Shown in pieces: positions 63,096 through 64,000 of a stretch of 64,000 bases of DNA. Below the pieces are notes generated by a model. That model saw only the letters and a list, made by a program, of their open reading frames with translations, had not been told where the DNA came from and searched no databases. A program made the position numbers and the translations under genes. How positions within the stretch are numbered: position 1 is the first letter of the stretch; every line of letters starts with the position of its first letter. Source of the DNA: an uncultured Actinomycetes bacterium (GTDB lineage Bacteria > Actinomycetota > Actinomycetes > Mycobacteriales > Nakamurellaceae). Where the stretch lies: contig CALANS010000050.1 of NCBI GenBank assembly GCA_937926105.1, positions 186,001 through 250,000 on the forward strand, written 5' to 3'.

Positions 63096-63728
63096 ATGCG
63101 AGCCCGTTCGGCCATCATCAGCCTCGTCTGCGCGGTGGGGCTTGTTCTTTCCGGGTGCTCTTCGGACATCCCGGGCTCCGCGCGGCTGCCCGGCGCCGGT
63201 AGCGGCGCGGGAAGCGATCCGACCGCCGGGGGCCCGTCCGGGCTGCCCACCGGCGCGCCGCAGACGAGCAGCGGCCATGACGCGGGCAGCGGCACCAACA
63301 GTGGTGACGAGGGCAGCGGGAGCGACAACGGCGGGAGCAGTACGGGAGGCGGGGCGGGCGGCATTCCCGGCCTGCCCAGCAACCTGCCGAGCGGGTTGCC
63401 CAGCGGCCTGCCGACCGATCTGGGCTCCATTCCGGGAGTGGCCGGAGGGTGTATGGCCATCCTGGGCATCCTGACGCTCCCGGTGCTGTTCCTGGGGCCG
63501 ACGCTGGGTGGTCAGCCGCTGACCCAGGAGCAGGTCGACAAGGCCTTCTCCGGACTCGGCGACGTCCCGGCCGAGTTGCAGCAGCCGGTCCAGGCGTTGC
63601 ACGACGCCGCCGTGCAGGCCATCGGCAAGTCCGGAGCCGACGCCGCGGCGATCCTGGACTCCGATCAGGTGAACAGCGCCATGGACGCGATCAACAACTA
63701 TGCGGACACCCAGTGCGGCGGAAGCTGA
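63096..63728 (+). CDS. Putative lipoprotein with Gly/Ser-rich tether
   Basis: The 210-residue protein starts MRARSAIISLVCAVGLVLSGC, with lipobox LSGC at Cys21. A Gly/Ser/Pro low-complexity tether of about 95 residues includes a short SGLPSGLP-type repeat. A small helical domain ends DAINNYADTQCGGS, where the two Cys of the mature domain (GGCMAILG and TQC) may pair. A perfect AGGAGG lies at 63085-63090. I recognise no family. The next lipoprotein gene overlaps its 3' end by 16 bp, so the two form an operon. Confidence 0.8.
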   Translation: MRARSAIISLVCAVGLVLSGCSSDIPGSARLPGAGSGAGSDPTAGGPSGLPTGAPQTSSGHDAGSGTNSGDEGSGSDNGGSSTGGGAGGIPGLPSNLPSGLPSGLPTDLGSIPGVAGGCMAILGILTLPVLFLGPTLGGQPLTQEQVDKAFSGLGDVPAELQQPVQALHDAAVQAIGKSGADAAAILDSDQVNSAMDAINNYADTQCGGS

Positions 63729-64000
63729 CGCCCGTCGCGCTGCTGGCCGCTGCCGTGCTCGGCCTGGCCGGCTGCTCCAGCGCTACCCCGCTGTCCGGCC
63801 CGAGCGGCGCCCCGTCCGGCGCCGTCGGGTCGGGCAGCGTCGTCGATGGCACGTCCCAGTCCGCCCCAGGACCCGCCGACTCCGGCGTGGACTCCTCGGC
63901 ACCGTCATCCGGCGGCGGAGCGTCGTTCGCCGGCCTGTCCCGGGCCTGCACTGCGGCGCTGAAGGCCCAGGTCGCCATCGCCACCCTGTTTTCTGGTGCG
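63713..64000 (+). CDS. Second putative lipoprotein (3' end cut by window edge)
   Basis: GTG 63713 opens a frame of 96 codons to the window end: VRRKLTPVALLAAAVLGLAGC, a Sec signal with lipobox LAGC at Cys21, then a Ser/Gly/Pro tether and the start of a domain (FAGLSRACTAALKAQVAIA). The layout and the C...A helix echo the preceding lipoprotein, suggesting a tandem duplicated pair, though identity is low. Only the first part is visible. Confidence 0.72.
   Translation, partial: MRRKLTPVALLAAAVLGLAGCSSATPLSGPSGAPSGAVGSGSVVDGTSQSAPGPADSGVDSSAPSSGGGASFAGLSRACTAALKAQVAIATLFSGA

Overview
This window is GC-rich bacterial chromosome from an actinobacterium. The evidence is strong G/C third-position bias, many GTG starts, Actinobacteria-type proteins (SepIVA, DUF177, the SucB/Lpd neighbourhood) and gene order that largely follows the Mycobacterium tuberculosis smc-acyP-fpg-rnc, rsmD-coaD, ilvE-gcvT-pepB-dlaT and uppS-recO blocks. 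A Nakamurella or Frankia-related soil lineage is my best guess; nothing here fixes the genus.

Layout. 1-18018 is mostly a conserved housekeeping block: smc (running off the left edge), acylphosphatase, a DrrAB-type ABC exporter, then mutM-rnc-rpmF-DUF177-sepIVA-coaD-rsmD, pyc and recG, nearly all on the minus strand. It is interrupted at about 5988-7766 by a small accessory patch. That patch holds a DUF559/AbiEi-like gene between two copies of a long palindromic repeat, and a strong palindromic operator in front of a tiny ORF.

18176-29860 is a catabolic island between recG and rpmB. It has a GntR/FCD regulator and a gamma-glutamyltransferase on the minus strand. Divergently it has a MaoC hydratase, a family III CoA-transferase, a fused DppD-DppF ATPase, DppC, DppB, a Tat lipoprotein binding protein and a second gamma-glutamyltransferase. 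Overlapping starts and stops tie the plus-strand genes together. The likely job is import of a gamma-glutamyl or peptide-like compound, its cytoplasmic hydrolysis, and CoA-dependent breakdown of the released acid.

ilvE (30424-31524) and gcvT (51715-52875) are close neighbours in M. tuberculosis but are here separated by a second island, 31666-51305. It holds a HutC-type GntR regulator, inositol-catabolism genes (iolC, a Cgl0159-type aldolase, iolB), a sugar ABC importer with a PHP-domain hydrolase, and on the opposite strand an IolE-like isomerase, a Gfo/Idh dehydrogenase and a GH38 alpha-mannosidase. Three intergenic regions of this island share the motif WTGTMMTGACAW, which suggests one regulon. 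Also in the island are an HTH/ClpN pair with a leaderless autoregulated-looking promoter, a DUF4157 (eCIS-type) protein with a kinase-like C-terminus, and a secreted Ig-like repeat protein with a CRP-type site upstream.

51715-64000 returns to conserved genes: gcvT, pepA, a small conserved protein, lpdA, sucB, a TIGR01777 epimerase, uppS and recO. A decayed 13E12-type HNH endonuclease with an SOS-like box lies in this part. A GNAT acetyltransferase and two lipoprotein genes, the second cut by the window edge, close the window. No tRNA, rRNA, CRISPR array or intact insertion sequence was found.
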